Source: Haliscomenobacter sp040403615 (GTDB taxonomy: Bacteria; Bacteroidota; Bacteroidia; Chitinophagales; Saprospiraceae). From it: a stretch of DNA of 64,000 nucleotides. Positions 25,786 through 35,020 of the stretch are shown in pieces; the first letter of the stretch is position 1, and each line of letters opens with the position of its first letter. The notes under the pieces are model-generated. The model saw only the letters and a program-made list of their open reading frames with translations, did not search any database and had not been told where the DNA came from. Position numbers and translations under genes: made by a program. The DNA is taken from positions 1 through 64,000 of the forward strand of contig NZ_JBBAKG010000026.1 of NCBI RefSeq assembly GCF_040403615.1, read 5' to 3'.

Positions 25786-27393
25786 TTAATTCACCTCCAA
25801 GACCACTTCAACCCTGCGGTTTTTTGCTTTGTTTTGATCCGTAGAATTTGATACCACTGGCACCAATTCGCCCTTAGCCGCAATTTTTGCAATCAAACCC
25901 TGGGTTGCAAAAAAATCAGCGACAGCCTTGGCGCGGCGTTCCGATAATCTTTGATTGTAATCCGAAGAACCAGCGTCATCGGTGTGGCCAACGATGGTCA
26001 GTTCATAGCGGTTGGCTTTTTTGGCGGATTCGGCCACTTGGCGCAAATCTTCCTTGCTACTTTCGCTCAATTCTGCCTGATCAAATGCGAACAATATGGT
26101 AGAACTGGTTTTGCTGCTTTTTACCGGGATTTCAACCACTGGTTCCGGCTGTTTGGCCACTGGTTCTTCCAAATTTGCAGGATCAATTTCAAAAGAAATG
26201 TCCAGTACTTCCGGGGTATTTTCATCGATGACGATCTTCTTTTCGATGGAAGGATAGCCGTCGGCAAAATTAACCCGGATGGTGTATTCTCCTGGATAGC
26301 GGGGAAAAGACATGGAATAAGCTCCACTCAGAGCATTGCTGCGGGCTTTGCCAAAAATCTCATCGGATTCGTCGTGCCGAAAAAACAGGTTGGACTCCAA
26401 AAAACCTTTGCCTTTTTCCTTCACCAAACCGTTGACAATGAGTACGGCTTCCGGCTTGATGCGGGCATCAACTTTATCGCCCAAATTGGCATAATAAATA
26501 TCGCCATCTCTTACAAAATAAACATCATTGCGCGGGGCATCCAGCACAAAACCGTAATCTTCATTGGGGGTATTGAATGGCTTGCCGATGTTGATCAATT
26601 CTCCGGTGGTGGCTCCGCCTTCGAGGGTAGTTTTGAAGATGTCCAGTTTGCCAAAGCCACCCCAGCCATCGGAAGCGAAGTAGATGGTTTTGCTGTCGGC
26701 GCCAATAAATACGGAGCGTTCATCGCCCTGGGTAGACACATCGAGTTTTTGGGGCAAACCCCAAACGCCTTCTTCATCTTTGCGGCTGATGTATAAATCC
26801 ATTGGCCCATCGTAAGACCTTCCACAGGCAATGATCATGATTCGGCCATTTGGGGCGATGGACATGCCATCGGTAGCCGAAAACTGAGACATCTGAAAAA
26901 AACGGGTGATACCAGAACCCAGTCCGCGAGGATCTTCCCAACGATCTCCATGCAGTTCCGCCCGGTAATACGGGCCGCCAGAGTAAGACCAATCGCCACG
27001 CCAGCTTTCAAAATAAATGGTTTGTCCATCGGCGGAGATATTTGGTTCGTCTTCGCCATTGGAAGTATTGATCGAGGATTGGAGGCAAGTTGGGGAAGTC
27101 CAGTTGCCGTTCTTTTTCTCAGCATACCACACATCGCCATCGGCTTCTCTTACGCCCCGGTAGCTGGTGGTAAATTGCGACCATTCCTGCCCACCTCGGC
27201 CGCTCATGAAATACAAATACTGGCCATTGGGGGTGATGGAGAGGTTGATGTCGCGCTGGGGCGAATTGAGTACACTTAACGCGCTTGGCTTGATGGACCA
27301 ATCCTGGAGGGTAATGGCCTTTTTCTGGTTCTGAGCAAAAAGTGATTGCAGACCAAAAAATACCAGGAAGCAAAGGTAGAGTGGGGTACGCAT
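25786..27393 (-). CDS. OmpA-family protein with PD40 propeller repeats
   Basis: A 535-residue envelope protein from the ATG at 27393, with a signal peptide cut near LFAQ. Residues 40-310 contain WD40-like PD40 repeats (SITPNGQYLYFMSGRGG, NISADGQTIYFESWRG, SIAPNGRIMIIACG, FIGADSKTIYFASDGWGG). A beta-sandwich segment follows (YTIRVNFADGYPSIEKKIV), then a C-terminal OmpA peptidoglycan-binding domain (STILFAFDQAELSESS, VGHTDDAGSSDYNQRLSERRA, NRRVEVVLEV). It probably ties the outer membrane to peptidoglycan. The AsmA-like gene lies upstream on the same strand. Confidence 0.92.
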   Translation of the reverse strand: MRTPLYLCFLVFFGLQSLFAQNQKKAITLQDWSIKPSALSVLNSPQRDINLSITPNGQYLYFMSGRGGQEWSQFTTSYRGVREADGDVWYAEKKNGNWTSPTCLQSSINTSNGEDEPNISADGQTIYFESWRGDWSYSGGPYYRAELHGDRWEDPRGLGSGITRFFQMSQFSATDGMSIAPNGRIMIIACGRSYDGPMDLYISRKDEEGVWGLPQKLDVSTQGDERSVFIGADSKTIYFASDGWGGFGKLDIFKTTLEGGATTGELINIGKPFNTPNEDYGFVLDAPRNDVYFVRDGDIYYANLGDKVDARIKPEAVLIVNGLVKEKGKGFLESNLFFRHDESDEIFGKARSNALSGAYSMSFPRYPGEYTIRVNFADGYPSIEKKIVIDENTPEVLDISFEIDPANLEEPVAKQPEPVVEIPVKSSKTSSTILFAFDQAELSESSKEDLRQVAESAKKANRYELTIVGHTDDAGSSDYNQRLSERRAKAVADFFATQGLIAKIAAKGELVPVVSNSTDQNKAKNRRVEVVLEVN

Positions 27394-27412
27394 ATGGATT
27401 CTTTTTTTCAAT

Positions 27413-27474
27413 GACTTTAGAAAAGGCAGCTTAAAAAGCCCGATTTTGCCAATTTTGCTGCCTTTCCTAAAGTC
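27413..27474. repeat. Inverted repeat between AsmA-like and OmpA genes
   Basis: GACTTTAGAAAAGGCAGC (27413-27430) pairs with GCTGCCTTTCCTAAAGTC (27457-27474) at 17 of 18 positions across a 26-base loop. No T run follows on the minus strand, so it is not a standard terminator; it could be a processing or attenuation structure between the two cistrons. Confidence 0.6.
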
Positions 27475-27480
27475 TAAAGT

Positions 27481-30400
27481 TTAATTTTTCTTGACTCCGG
27501 TTGTATCCGCAGGCTTATTTTTTTTCTTGAAAGGGTTGAACTTCTCCAACTCTTTTTTTGCTTTGTCGATTTCTTCCTGCGCTTTGCCTTTGTCGATTAC
27601 ATTGCCCAATTTTTCCTGGGCTTTTTTGGCCAAGGTGTCGGTTACTTTTCCGCCAATTTCTTTGCCCAATTTTTCGCGGGCTTTGGCTTCCAGCTCGGCT
27701 TTTTTCTTTTCGTATTCGCGTTGAGCGGAGTTGCGCAGGGAATCGGCAGCTTTGCCCGCCATGTCTTTGGCTTTGTTTTCTACCTCGGCAATTTTTTTCT
27801 TCGCCTCCGCTTCCAGTTTTTGTTTTTGCTCATCCAATTCCTTGTTGATAGCATCTTTGGCGACGTCGGTAGCCACGGATTTTCCATCACCTGCCAATAG
27901 CTGAAACTGGGCTTTGGGATTGCCTACATTGCCCGTCAGGTTGACCAATACATTGACAAATTCGGATTCCTGCAATTCCAGGCCAATTTTTGACGCCTGA
28001 GATTTCAATTGCTTCAAACCAACTGCAGCGGCTTTGCCCACTGCGTTTTGATCCAGGTATTTGCGTGGAATTTTCATTTTCACCGTGTAATCGATGACCT
28101 GATTGATGGTGTGCCGCCCAGCGATGGTCATTTGAATGTCTTTCACTTTGACATCAAAGGCACTGACGTCTATTCCACCTTCGCGGATGGCGACCCAGTT
28201 TTTGGTGTTCAAGAATACGTCCTTTTTGATCTCGGCTATATCGAGCGCTTGGCCAATCATTTCGAGGGGTTTGAATCCTTTGACTACCCCGTTGACCGTC
28301 TCCAGAAATCCCTTGGCATCCACGGTGGCCAAATCAGGCATCATGTTGTCTTTAAGACTGCCTTTCAGCACCAGGCTGGTATTGAACAAGCCGTTGATGT
28401 AAGCACCGATAGGAGCCAGAATGCGGAAGGAATTGAAAGATTTGAACGACTTTTGAAAGTCCATCTTGTTTAAATCCAAGCGCATGTTGTAGAGGGGGTT
28501 CTTTCCATTTTTGGTATCGTACAAGCCAGCAAAGCCAATGTTGCCGCCCAGGGTATTCGCATTTACGTCGCGCAACTCCACCGTTTTATCTGCTACCTGC
28601 AAATTTCCATTGAGGTTGTTCAGCGTCATATTGGTGTATTGTACTTCGCCTACTTCAGCATTGATGCTGAGGTTGATGTTGTCTGGAACGAGGATGACTC
28701 CATATTCGGCGCTGGACGTTTCGGGTGCAGGCGCAGTAGAAGGAGTGCCAGCAAAATCAGACATAAATTGATTGAGGTCGAGCTTGCGCGAGTTTAGGTT
28801 GACGTTGCCGCCCAGATTGCCCCCTTTAAACAGGTAATCAAACACATTGGTGATGGTGCCATCCACCGCCATGTCGCTGTCTTTGATTTGCGTAGCTGCC
28901 GAAGTGATGGTCATGCGGTTGGGGCTGATTTGGCCTTTGGCTGTACTGTTCAGGAGCTCGTATTTGTCATAAACCAGTTTGTCTACTTGTGCATCGATGC
29001 CAAAGTCGAAACGGTCAAATATTGCTGTCGTAGCAGGAGTCGAGCCCGACAAGGATGCGGCAGTTACTGTACCACTGGGCGCTGCGGCTGGGATCCACTC
29101 GTTGGCGTTGAAGTAGTGAGAACGCGCGGTGAGGTTGCCGGTCATGGTTTTATTGGGCGAAAAATAAGCCAGAATATTGTTGATGCGGCCACTGGCCTGA
29201 AGATCGCTTTTGCCCAGTGTACCCACAAAACGCGCCAAATCTACAAACTGCGGGCTGAAACTCATTTGAGCATCCTGGATATTGATGGCAGGGTAGCCCA
29301 TCCCGCGATAGGTCATGCCTTGAATGCGGGCATTGCCCTGCATGGCAACTTGCTCGTACTGCTGTTTTTCGATTTGCGATTGACGCGCGCGCATCACCAC
29401 ATCTGCCGTGATTTTTCCGCGCAGTTCGTCCAGTCCTTGCATGGGGAAAGCCTGAGCCAGTTCTCCCAAATTCAAAATCCCCTTCACTTTGGCATCCACA
29501 TCGGGATCAGAAAGTGGAGTTTTGAGTATGAATCGAGAATCGATGGGATTGCTGCCGATTTTGAGGGCAAATTTCGAAAAGTTGATCTTCATTTGATCCA
29601 GGTCACTTCCGGGGCTGGAGATATTGCCTTTGGCGTTGATGTTGGAAATTGCCAGGGGCAAATCGGGGTATTTTACGCGGCCATTGTCTACGCCCAGGTT
29701 GATGCTGAAGCCGGGCATTTGCTCCCGAGTGCCATTGTAGGTTCCTTTGACCTCGCCATTGAGGTCAAATTTACCATCCACTTTTACCTGCTCGTAGCCC
29801 TTTAGGTAAGCACCAGGAATAATCGAAAACAGGTTGCGGAAATCGTTCTCAGGGGTATTGAATGTGAGATCCATGAGCACATCTTCCTCATTGGGCAGTT
29901 GAACCCATCCATTGGCGGTCAAATGCAGTGCATTCAGCAGCAGGTTATTGTCTTTGAGGGTGTATTTGCTTTGGTTTTGATCCACGTGAAATATGGCGTC
30001 CAAATTGGCAGTGGCGTTGTTCAGGTATCCGATGCCGCCATAAGTGACGTTCAGTGTATCGATTTTGGTTGTGGTAACCAGGTCATAAATGGAGGCAGTT
30101 AGGTCACCAGAACCCTGGTGGTTGATGCCATTTGCGACAGCATAAACGCCCATGCTGGCATCGTCATAAATCAAGCGCCCATTGGATACCTGGTAATCTT
30201 CGAGGTTGATTTTGAAATCAGTGGCGGTGGTAGAAGTATCTGTGGTAGGCTTAGATACGTCGTAGTTGGCGAGGCCATCTTTGGTGACCAGGACGTGAAT
30301 TTTGGGGTCAATTACCTTAACGGAAGTGATTTTGATGGGATTCATGCCATTCCAAACCGACCAAAAATCCAGGATAAGGGTCATTTTTTTGATTTCGGCC

Positions 30401-30657
30401 AGTTTGACGCCCGAAAAAGCGTCGATCCCTTCAACGCTAAAACTGTCCATGCTCAAGCCCAGGTTTGGGAAGGTGCTGAACATGCTCAAATTGGCATCCG
30501 AAAAATCGACTTTGGCATTGAGGTTGGCGTTGATGGCCGCTTTGGCTTTGGCAAGGATTTGATCTTTGAAAAAATAGGGGATCGCAAACGCGGTACCAAT
30601 AAACAGCAACAGGAGCACACCAAGTGCAAGCAATACCCGCTTCAAGATTTTTTTCAT
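27481..30657 (-). CDS. AsmA-family inner-membrane-anchored envelope protein
   Basis: A 1058-residue protein with one N-terminal membrane segment (residues 8-30, RVLLALGVLLLLFIGTAFAI), followed by AsmA N-domain features (LSMFSTFPNLGLSMDSFSVEG, DPKIHVLVTKDGLANYDV) and a long beta-rich body with repeated groove-like strands. The AsmA-like C-terminal part includes GFLETVNGVVKGFKPLEMIG and DYTVKMKIPRKYLD. The last 130 residues are a Lys/Glu/Ala-rich helix (KQKLEAEAKKKIAEVENKAK), unusual as an added tail. AsmA-like proteins are thought to move phospholipids between membranes. It lies upstream of the PD40-OmpA gene. Confidence 0.87.
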   Translation of the reverse strand: MKKILKRVLLALGVLLLLFIGTAFAIPYFFKDQILAKAKAAINANLNAKVDFSDANLSMFSTFPNLGLSMDSFSVEGIDAFSGVKLAEIKKMTLILDFWSVWNGMNPIKITSVKVIDPKIHVLVTKDGLANYDVSKPTTDTSTTATDFKINLEDYQVSNGRLIYDDASMGVYAVANGINHQGSGDLTASIYDLVTTTKIDTLNVTYGGIGYLNNATANLDAIFHVDQNQSKYTLKDNNLLLNALHLTANGWVQLPNEEDVLMDLTFNTPENDFRNLFSIIPGAYLKGYEQVKVDGKFDLNGEVKGTYNGTREQMPGFSINLGVDNGRVKYPDLPLAISNINAKGNISSPGSDLDQMKINFSKFALKIGSNPIDSRFILKTPLSDPDVDAKVKGILNLGELAQAFPMQGLDELRGKITADVVMRARQSQIEKQQYEQVAMQGNARIQGMTYRGMGYPAINIQDAQMSFSPQFVDLARFVGTLGKSDLQASGRINNILAYFSPNKTMTGNLTARSHYFNANEWIPAAAPSGTVTAASLSGSTPATTAIFDRFDFGIDAQVDKLVYDKYELLNSTAKGQISPNRMTITSAATQIKDSDMAVDGTITNVFDYLFKGGNLGGNVNLNSRKLDLNQFMSDFAGTPSTAPAPETSSAEYGVILVPDNINLSINAEVGEVQYTNMTLNNLNGNLQVADKTVELRDVNANTLGGNIGFAGLYDTKNGKNPLYNMRLDLNKMDFQKSFKSFNSFRILAPIGAYINGLFNTSLVLKGSLKDNMMPDLATVDAKGFLETVNGVVKGFKPLEMIGQALDIAEIKKDVFLNTKNWVAIREGGIDVSAFDVKVKDIQMTIAGRHTINQVIDYTVKMKIPRKYLDQNAVGKAAAVGLKQLKSQASKIGLELQESEFVNVLVNLTGNVGNPKAQFQLLAGDGKSVATDVAKDAINKELDEQKQKLEAEAKKKIAEVENKAKDMAGKAADSLRNSAQREYEKKKAELEAKAREKLGKEIGGKVTDTLAKKAQEKLGNVIDKGKAQEEIDKAKKELEKFNPFKKKNKPADTTGVKKN

Positions 30658-30731
30658 TTGGAAAGAAGTTTTTACTTTAGATGCGTAAACCGCAAAAAAG
30701 TAATGCCAAAGATAAAAACATCTCTGGTTTT

Positions 30732-30846
30732 GGATCTAGGACTTCGTTATGAAGGCATGTTGATATAACGAAGAATTCAAAGACAACATTGGGTTTATTT
30801 TGAAAAAACACCCATTGCCGTAAAAACTTTTCGAAATCCTAGATCC
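30732..30846. repeat. Nested inverted repeat between beta-barrel and AsmA-like genes
   Basis: The outer arms GGATCTAGGA (30732-30741) and TCCTAGATCC (30837-30846) match perfectly. Inside the left half, CTTCGTTAT (30742-30750) pairs with ATAACGAAG (30764-30772). The right half holds a weaker TGGGT...ACCCA hairpin. It is unlike families A, B and C. Confidence 0.6.
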
Positions 30847-30856
30847 TTTGTCCGGA

Positions 30857-31507
30857 TTAGTTGCGCTTTCCAAATAACCAGCCTACCGTCAATGTCCATT
30901 GGTTGGGGTGTTGAGAAAACGCGTACTCTTTTCCAAAGAAGTTGATGTGATCCCCGAATTTGCTAAAATTGCCTTGGTATCGGAGGTCGATCATCAAATT
31001 CCAGATGTCTAACCCGCCACCCACGGCGTAACCTATCGTTAATTCCTTGAAATTTTGCTTGTAATTGCCAAAGTCAACCAGATCGGAAGTGCTGTTCAAA
31101 AACAAATGACCTTGAGGTCCACCCTGAAAGCGCAACGGCCCCAGGCGGTAACCGATCATCACGGGGATATTCAGGTATTGGTAGCTCTCTTTCAGGACGG
31201 TTTTTGCGGTATTCGGGTTGCCAAATTCGTCTAACTTGAAGTTGGCGGAATTGGACTGAAAATTGAGTTCTGGCTGAATGAAAGCCTTTCCCAACTCAGC
31301 ACGAACCAGAAAGCCAAAATTCACGCCATAATTTCCATCTTGCAAGGCAAGTTTGAATTTGGATACCCCTCCTTGATCTGTGATCAGTGGAAGATCTTCT
31401 TTGTTCAGACTGGAGGTAACCAAGCCTCCTTTTACTCCAAAACGGATTTGGCCGAAGCCAATCGCTGCTGTTGCCATCAGGGCGAAAAACAAAACGTACT
31501 TCTTCAT
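30857..31507 (-). CDS. Outer-membrane beta-barrel protein
   Basis: A 216-residue protein with a signal peptide (cut after IGFGQ) and a small beta-barrel of the PorT/OMP_b-brl type: FGVKGGLVTSSL, FGFLVRAELGKAFIQPELNF, YLNIPVMIGYRLGPLRFQGG and the C-terminal strand WTLTVGWLFG. Small barrels of this family are abundant in Bacteroidota and rarely have a known function. It is divergent from engB. Confidence 0.85.
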   Translation of the reverse strand: MKKYVLFFALMATAAIGFGQIRFGVKGGLVTSSLNKEDLPLITDQGGVSKFKLALQDGNYGVNFGFLVRAELGKAFIQPELNFQSNSANFKLDEFGNPNTAKTVLKESYQYLNIPVMIGYRLGPLRFQGGPQGHLFLNSTSDLVDFGNYKQNFKELTIGYAVGGGLDIWNLMIDLRYQGNFSKFGDHINFFGKEYAFSQHPNQWTLTVGWLFGKRN

Positions 31508-31629
31508 GGTTTTAATTTTTTAATTACGGGTATTTAAAGTATTCTTCGATCCCATTCATTACAAAAGATGCAATTCTTACGCCAAACCACCATTACTTAT
31601 TACTTTTACCTCCAAATGTGGAAAAGAAA

Positions 31630-32250
31630 ATGACGGAAATAGCAAGTGCGGAGTTTAAAGGGAGTTTTCCCAATTATTCCCAATGTCCAAAAGCGGAATT
31701 CCCCGAGTTTGCATTCATTGGACGATCCAATGTAGGCAAATCTTCCTTAATCAATATGTTGTGTGACAAAAAAGAGTTGGCACACACCTCTCAAAAACCG
31801 GGAAAAACCCAGTTGTTGAACTTTTATTTGATCAATCAGCTTTGGTACATCGTCGATTTGCCGGGGTATGGGTATGCCAAAATATCTCAGGCCAAACGCA
31901 AGGAATGGCGCAAAATGATTCAGGATTACCTGGTTTTGCGGCCCAGTTTATGCTGTGCGTTTATTTTGGTGGATTCGAACATCAAACCCCAGGAAAAAGA
32001 CATCGAATTCATCAATTGGCTGGGTGAAATGCACATCCCTTTCGTACTGGTTTACACCAAAATGGACCGGATGAAGCCGCATGAAATTGATGAAAACATC
32101 AAATTGATGCAAGAGAAGCTGCTGGAGTATTGGAATGAATTACCGCAGCAATTTTACACCTCCTCTACCAAAGGCATCGGAAAAACGGAAATTCTGGCTT
32201 ACATCGACGGGCTTGCCCGCGCTGGAATTCTGAAGTTCAGGCAAAAATAG
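31630..32250 (+). CDS. engB: Ribosome biogenesis GTPase EngB (YsxC/YihA)
   Basis: A 206-residue TRAFAC GTPase needed for large-subunit assembly. G1 is GRSNVGKSS, followed by LAHTSQKPGKTQLLNFY (switch I), G3 VDLPGYGYAK and G4 TKMD. The ATG at 31630 gives the usual start TEIASAEFKG; a GTG four codons earlier is in frame. It is the first gene of a tight run: plsB follows after 15 bp and the exonuclease 24 bp after that. Confidence 0.95.
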   Translation: MTEIASAEFKGSFPNYSQCPKAEFPEFAFIGRSNVGKSSLINMLCDKKELAHTSQKPGKTQLLNFYLINQLWYIVDLPGYGYAKISQAKRKEWRKMIQDYLVLRPSLCCAFILVDSNIKPQEKDIEFINWLGEMHIPFVLVYTKMDRMKPHEIDENIKLMQEKLLEYWNELPQQFYTSSTKGIGKTEILAYIDGLARAGILKFRQK

Positions 32251-32265
32251 ACGGCTACCTCAAGC

Positions 32266-33981
32266 ATGAAAAACAGACTCAAAACGCCCGTATTTCCATC
32301 CGTCATTCCCGATATTGAAGAATGGCCCATCTATAAATTGAGTGAAGACCGCCGTGCTTTTATTCAAGACATTGAGGTGTTTGCGCTAGATCGACTCACC
32401 CGCAAATCGACTCAAAAAGTAACCGATCTCATTTCCGAAACGGTTTTCCAGGAGCGTATCCGCATCAAAGAAGAGCGTTGGAAGGTTGACCCTCCTAAGG
32501 AAAGACAATTTTGGAGCCGCATTCGCAGCAAATTGATCAAGTACTCCTTGGACAAACCCGACGCAGAGGCAAACATGAACAATGCAGAGATCCTACAATC
32601 CATCATTCACCGCTATGCAGAGGAAATTGTCGGCACTTTTCGCATTTCCACTTTTCGTTTCGCCCGTCGGTTTTTGACCCTATTTTTCAACAGTCTCCTG
32701 CAAGCCCGGCAACGTGGTTTTTGGCGCGTTGGCGGACAAAAAAGGAGACTACTGGTTGAAAAATTGATCGTGCAGGGTGAATTGGAAAAAATTCGCGGAC
32801 TGGCCACCAAAGGTACGGTGGTGGTGGTACCTACACACTTCAGCAACCTGGATTCTATTTTGATTGGTTATGTGTTGGACTTGATCCTGGGACTGCCTTC
32901 TTTCTCCTACGGTGCAGGTTTGAACTTGTACAATACGGGCTACACAGCGTACTTCATGAATCGGCTGGGGGCATATCGCGTGGATCGGCGCAAAAAGAAC
33001 AACATCTACCTCGAAACCCTGAAAACCATGTCGAATCTCTCTTTGCAAAGAGGGACGAACAGCTTGTTTTTTCCCGGCGGCACGCGCTCGCGCTCTGGAA
33101 AATTGGAAGAAAAACTCAAATTGGGTCTGTTGAGTACCACAGTAGAAGCGCAGCGGGCCTTGTACCAACAGGGCAAAAACGAAAAATTATTCATCGTCCC
33201 GGTGGTATTGGGGTATCATTTTGTGCTGGAAGCCCCATTTTTGATTGAAAGTTATTTGCGGGCAATGGGCAAGGAGCGTTTCATCAAATCCAAAGATGAT
33301 TTTTACAACCCATTCCAAATCATCCGCTTCATTTGGAAAGTGTTGTCAGAAGGCAATGACATTGCGCTCTCCTTTGGGCAACCCATGGATGTATTGGGCA
33401 ACCCGGTAGACATTGATGGCAACAGTTACGACAAATATGGCAACCTGATCAATGTGCGAGAATACTTTATGTCGGAAGGCAAAGTAACCGAGCACCTTCA
33501 ACGCGAATCTGAATACACCAAGGATCTGGCTGAAAAAATTGTAGCCCGGTACCATTCCGACAATATTGTTTTAAGCAGCCATTTGGTGGCTTTTGCCGCT
33601 TTTCAGATGTTGCTCAAAGAAAACTTGCGCCTGGATTTGTACGGCGTACTGCGCTTGCCCCATGAAGATTATGTTTTCAAAGCCAACGTCCTCAAAGACG
33701 TCATCGAACAAATTCGCCAGGAATTGTACCAAATGGAAGTTGTCGGAACGATCAAATTGTCGGATGTCATTCGAGGAGATATTGAAGTCCTCATCAAGGA
33801 TGGATTGTCCCATTTGGGCACTTTTCACTTGAAAAAGCCGTTGAGATACAATAAGGCCAAAGAGATCGTCAGCGAAGATTTTTCTTTGTTGTACTATTAC
33901 CACAATCGCCTGGACAATTACCATCTGGATGAGGTGATCGACTTAAAGAAAGACGCCATGCTTACGCTGGAGCCTGTTTGA
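32266..33981 (+). CDS. Glycerol-3-phosphate/lysophospholipid acyltransferase-family protein (PlsB-like)
   Basis: A 571-residue PlsC-fold acyltransferase, membrane associated. Motif I is THFSNLD (His191, Asp196, the HX4D pair). A GAYRVDRRKK segment follows, then motif III FFPGGTRSRSGKL (269-281) and motif IV VPVVLGYHF. The length and the extra N- and C-terminal regions resemble PlsB glycerol-3-phosphate acyltransferases more than short PlsC enzymes. The probable role is the first or second acylation in phospholipid synthesis. It lies in the middle of the engB operon. Confidence 0.87.
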   Translation: MKNRLKTPVFPSVIPDIEEWPIYKLSEDRRAFIQDIEVFALDRLTRKSTQKVTDLISETVFQERIRIKEERWKVDPPKERQFWSRIRSKLIKYSLDKPDAEANMNNAEILQSIIHRYAEEIVGTFRISTFRFARRFLTLFFNSLLQARQRGFWRVGGQKRRLLVEKLIVQGELEKIRGLATKGTVVVVPTHFSNLDSILIGYVLDLILGLPSFSYGAGLNLYNTGYTAYFMNRLGAYRVDRRKKNNIYLETLKTMSNLSLQRGTNSLFFPGGTRSRSGKLEEKLKLGLLSTTVEAQRALYQQGKNEKLFIVPVVLGYHFVLEAPFLIESYLRAMGKERFIKSKDDFYNPFQIIRFIWKVLSEGNDIALSFGQPMDVLGNPVDIDGNSYDKYGNLINVREYFMSEGKVTEHLQRESEYTKDLAEKIVARYHSDNIVLSSHLVAFAAFQMLLKENLRLDLYGVLRLPHEDYVFKANVLKDVIEQIRQELYQMEVVGTIKLSDVIRGDIEVLIKDGLSHLGTFHLKKPLRYNKAKEIVSEDFSLLYYYHNRLDNYHLDEVIDLKKDAMLTLEPV

Positions 33982-34005
33982 TTGTAATGCATAAAACTCA
34001 AGACC

Positions 34006-34548
34006 TTGAATTTCATCATTTTTGATCTTGAAGCAACTTGTTGGGAAGGCAGACCGCCGTCCAAAGTGCAAGAGATAATTGAGATTGGTGCCGTTCTTTT
34101 GAATGGATATGGTGAGGTAGAAGATGAATTCAGCCGCATGGTACGCCCTATTCTGAATCCCCGCTTATCGGCTTATTGCCAGGAGTTAACCAATATTGCC
34201 CAAACTGAAGTAGATCGGGCTTCGCTTTTTCCGGTAGTGGTAGAAACTTTTCAGGACTGGGGCTTGATGCTCGACGAAGATTACATTCTGTGTTCCTGGG
34301 GTGGAATGGACAAAAAGCTCTTGCTGCAAGATTGCCAATTGCACGACGTGGAAGACGATTGGGTGCATTCACACATCAATGTCAAGCATCAATACATGGA
34401 AATGAAGCGCTTGCGCAGGCCACGAGGATTGAAAGCCAGCGTTGAAGCCGAAGGTTTTGATTTTACCGGGCCTCAGCACCGCGCCCTGGCAGATGCTCAA
34501 AATTTAGCCAAGATTTTTGTGAAGTACCTGGATATGTGGCAGTTTTGA
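34006..34548 (+). CDS. DEDDh 3'-5' exonuclease (ERI1/KapD-like)
   Basis: A 180-residue exonuclease. Exo I is FDLEATCW (Asp7, Glu9), Exo II is around SWGGMDKK (Asp102), Exo III is HRALADAQ (His158, Asp163). The ATCWEG context and short length match the ERI1-like group, which trims RNA or DNA 3' ends. The frame opens at 33988 without an ATG; TTG 34006 directly precedes the first beta strand and is the only reasonable start. It is the last gene of the engB-plsB run and converges on sufU with three bases between. Confidence 0.85.
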   Translation: MNFIIFDLEATCWEGRPPSKVQEIIEIGAVLLNGYGEVEDEFSRMVRPILNPRLSAYCQELTNIAQTEVDRASLFPVVVETFQDWGLMLDEDYILCSWGGMDKKLLLQDCQLHDVEDDWVHSHINVKHQYMEMKRLRRPRGLKASVEAEGFDFTGPQHRALADAQNLAKIFVKYLDMWQF

Positions 34549-34551
34549 GCA

Positions 34552-34986
34552 TTATTGCTGGATATTGTGCAGGTGTTCAGCACAGGCCTCCCAGGACAAC
34601 ACCGCGCATTTTAACCTTCCGGGGAATTTTTTTGCGGCAGCAAAAGCCAATAATTCTGGATCGGTAACCCCTAAGTTTTCCTGATCGGTTTTGGTAATGT
34701 CAAAATAAGTTTGAATCAAGTCTTGAATTTCCTCCAGGGTTTTGCCCTGAATTTTTTCCATCAACACTGAAGTAGCTGCTTTGGATACGGCACAGCCATA
34801 GCCCGAAAAAGAAGCGGCCACTACCCTACCCTCCTCGATGTCCAGGTACAATTTGAACTTGTCGCCACACAAGGAATTGTAGGCATCCAACACTACTCCT
34901 GCTTCTGGCCGTTTGAGGTAATGTTTTGGATGTTGATTGTGTTCCAGAATCAAGGGGTGGTATAATTCGTTGAGTTGCTGTTCCAT
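34552..34986 (-). CDS. sufU: SufU-type Fe-S cluster assembly / sulfur acceptor protein
   Basis: A 144-residue NifU-N/IscU-fold protein with the three conserved cysteines and Asp: NSLCGDK (Cys40, Asp42), GYGCAVSKAATS (Cys65) and RLKCAVLSWEA (Cys127). The longer spacing between the last two Cys is the SufU type. It would accept sulfur from the SufS desulfurase encoded 1.4 kb away (36359-37570). The ATG at 34986 gives the normal family length; the frame continues upstream into moeA sequence without support. It follows moeA after 34 bp. Confidence 0.92.
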   Translation of the reverse strand: MEQQLNELYHPLILEHNQHPKHYLKRPEAGVVLDAYNSLCGDKFKLYLDIEEGRVVAASFSGYGCAVSKAATSVLMEKIQGKTLEEIQDLIQTYFDITKTDQENLGVTDPELLAFAAAKKFPGRLKCAVLSWEACAEHLHNIQQ

Positions 34987-35020
34987 ATCCAATCTTAGTA
35001 TGACGCAAAAAATTATACAA

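Noticed and set aside
28888..29805. 305-codon frame antisense to the AsmA-like gene, with a similar one at 30118-30768
   Set aside because: The translations are low in sense, the AsmA frame on the other strand is continuous and has family features, so these are shadows.
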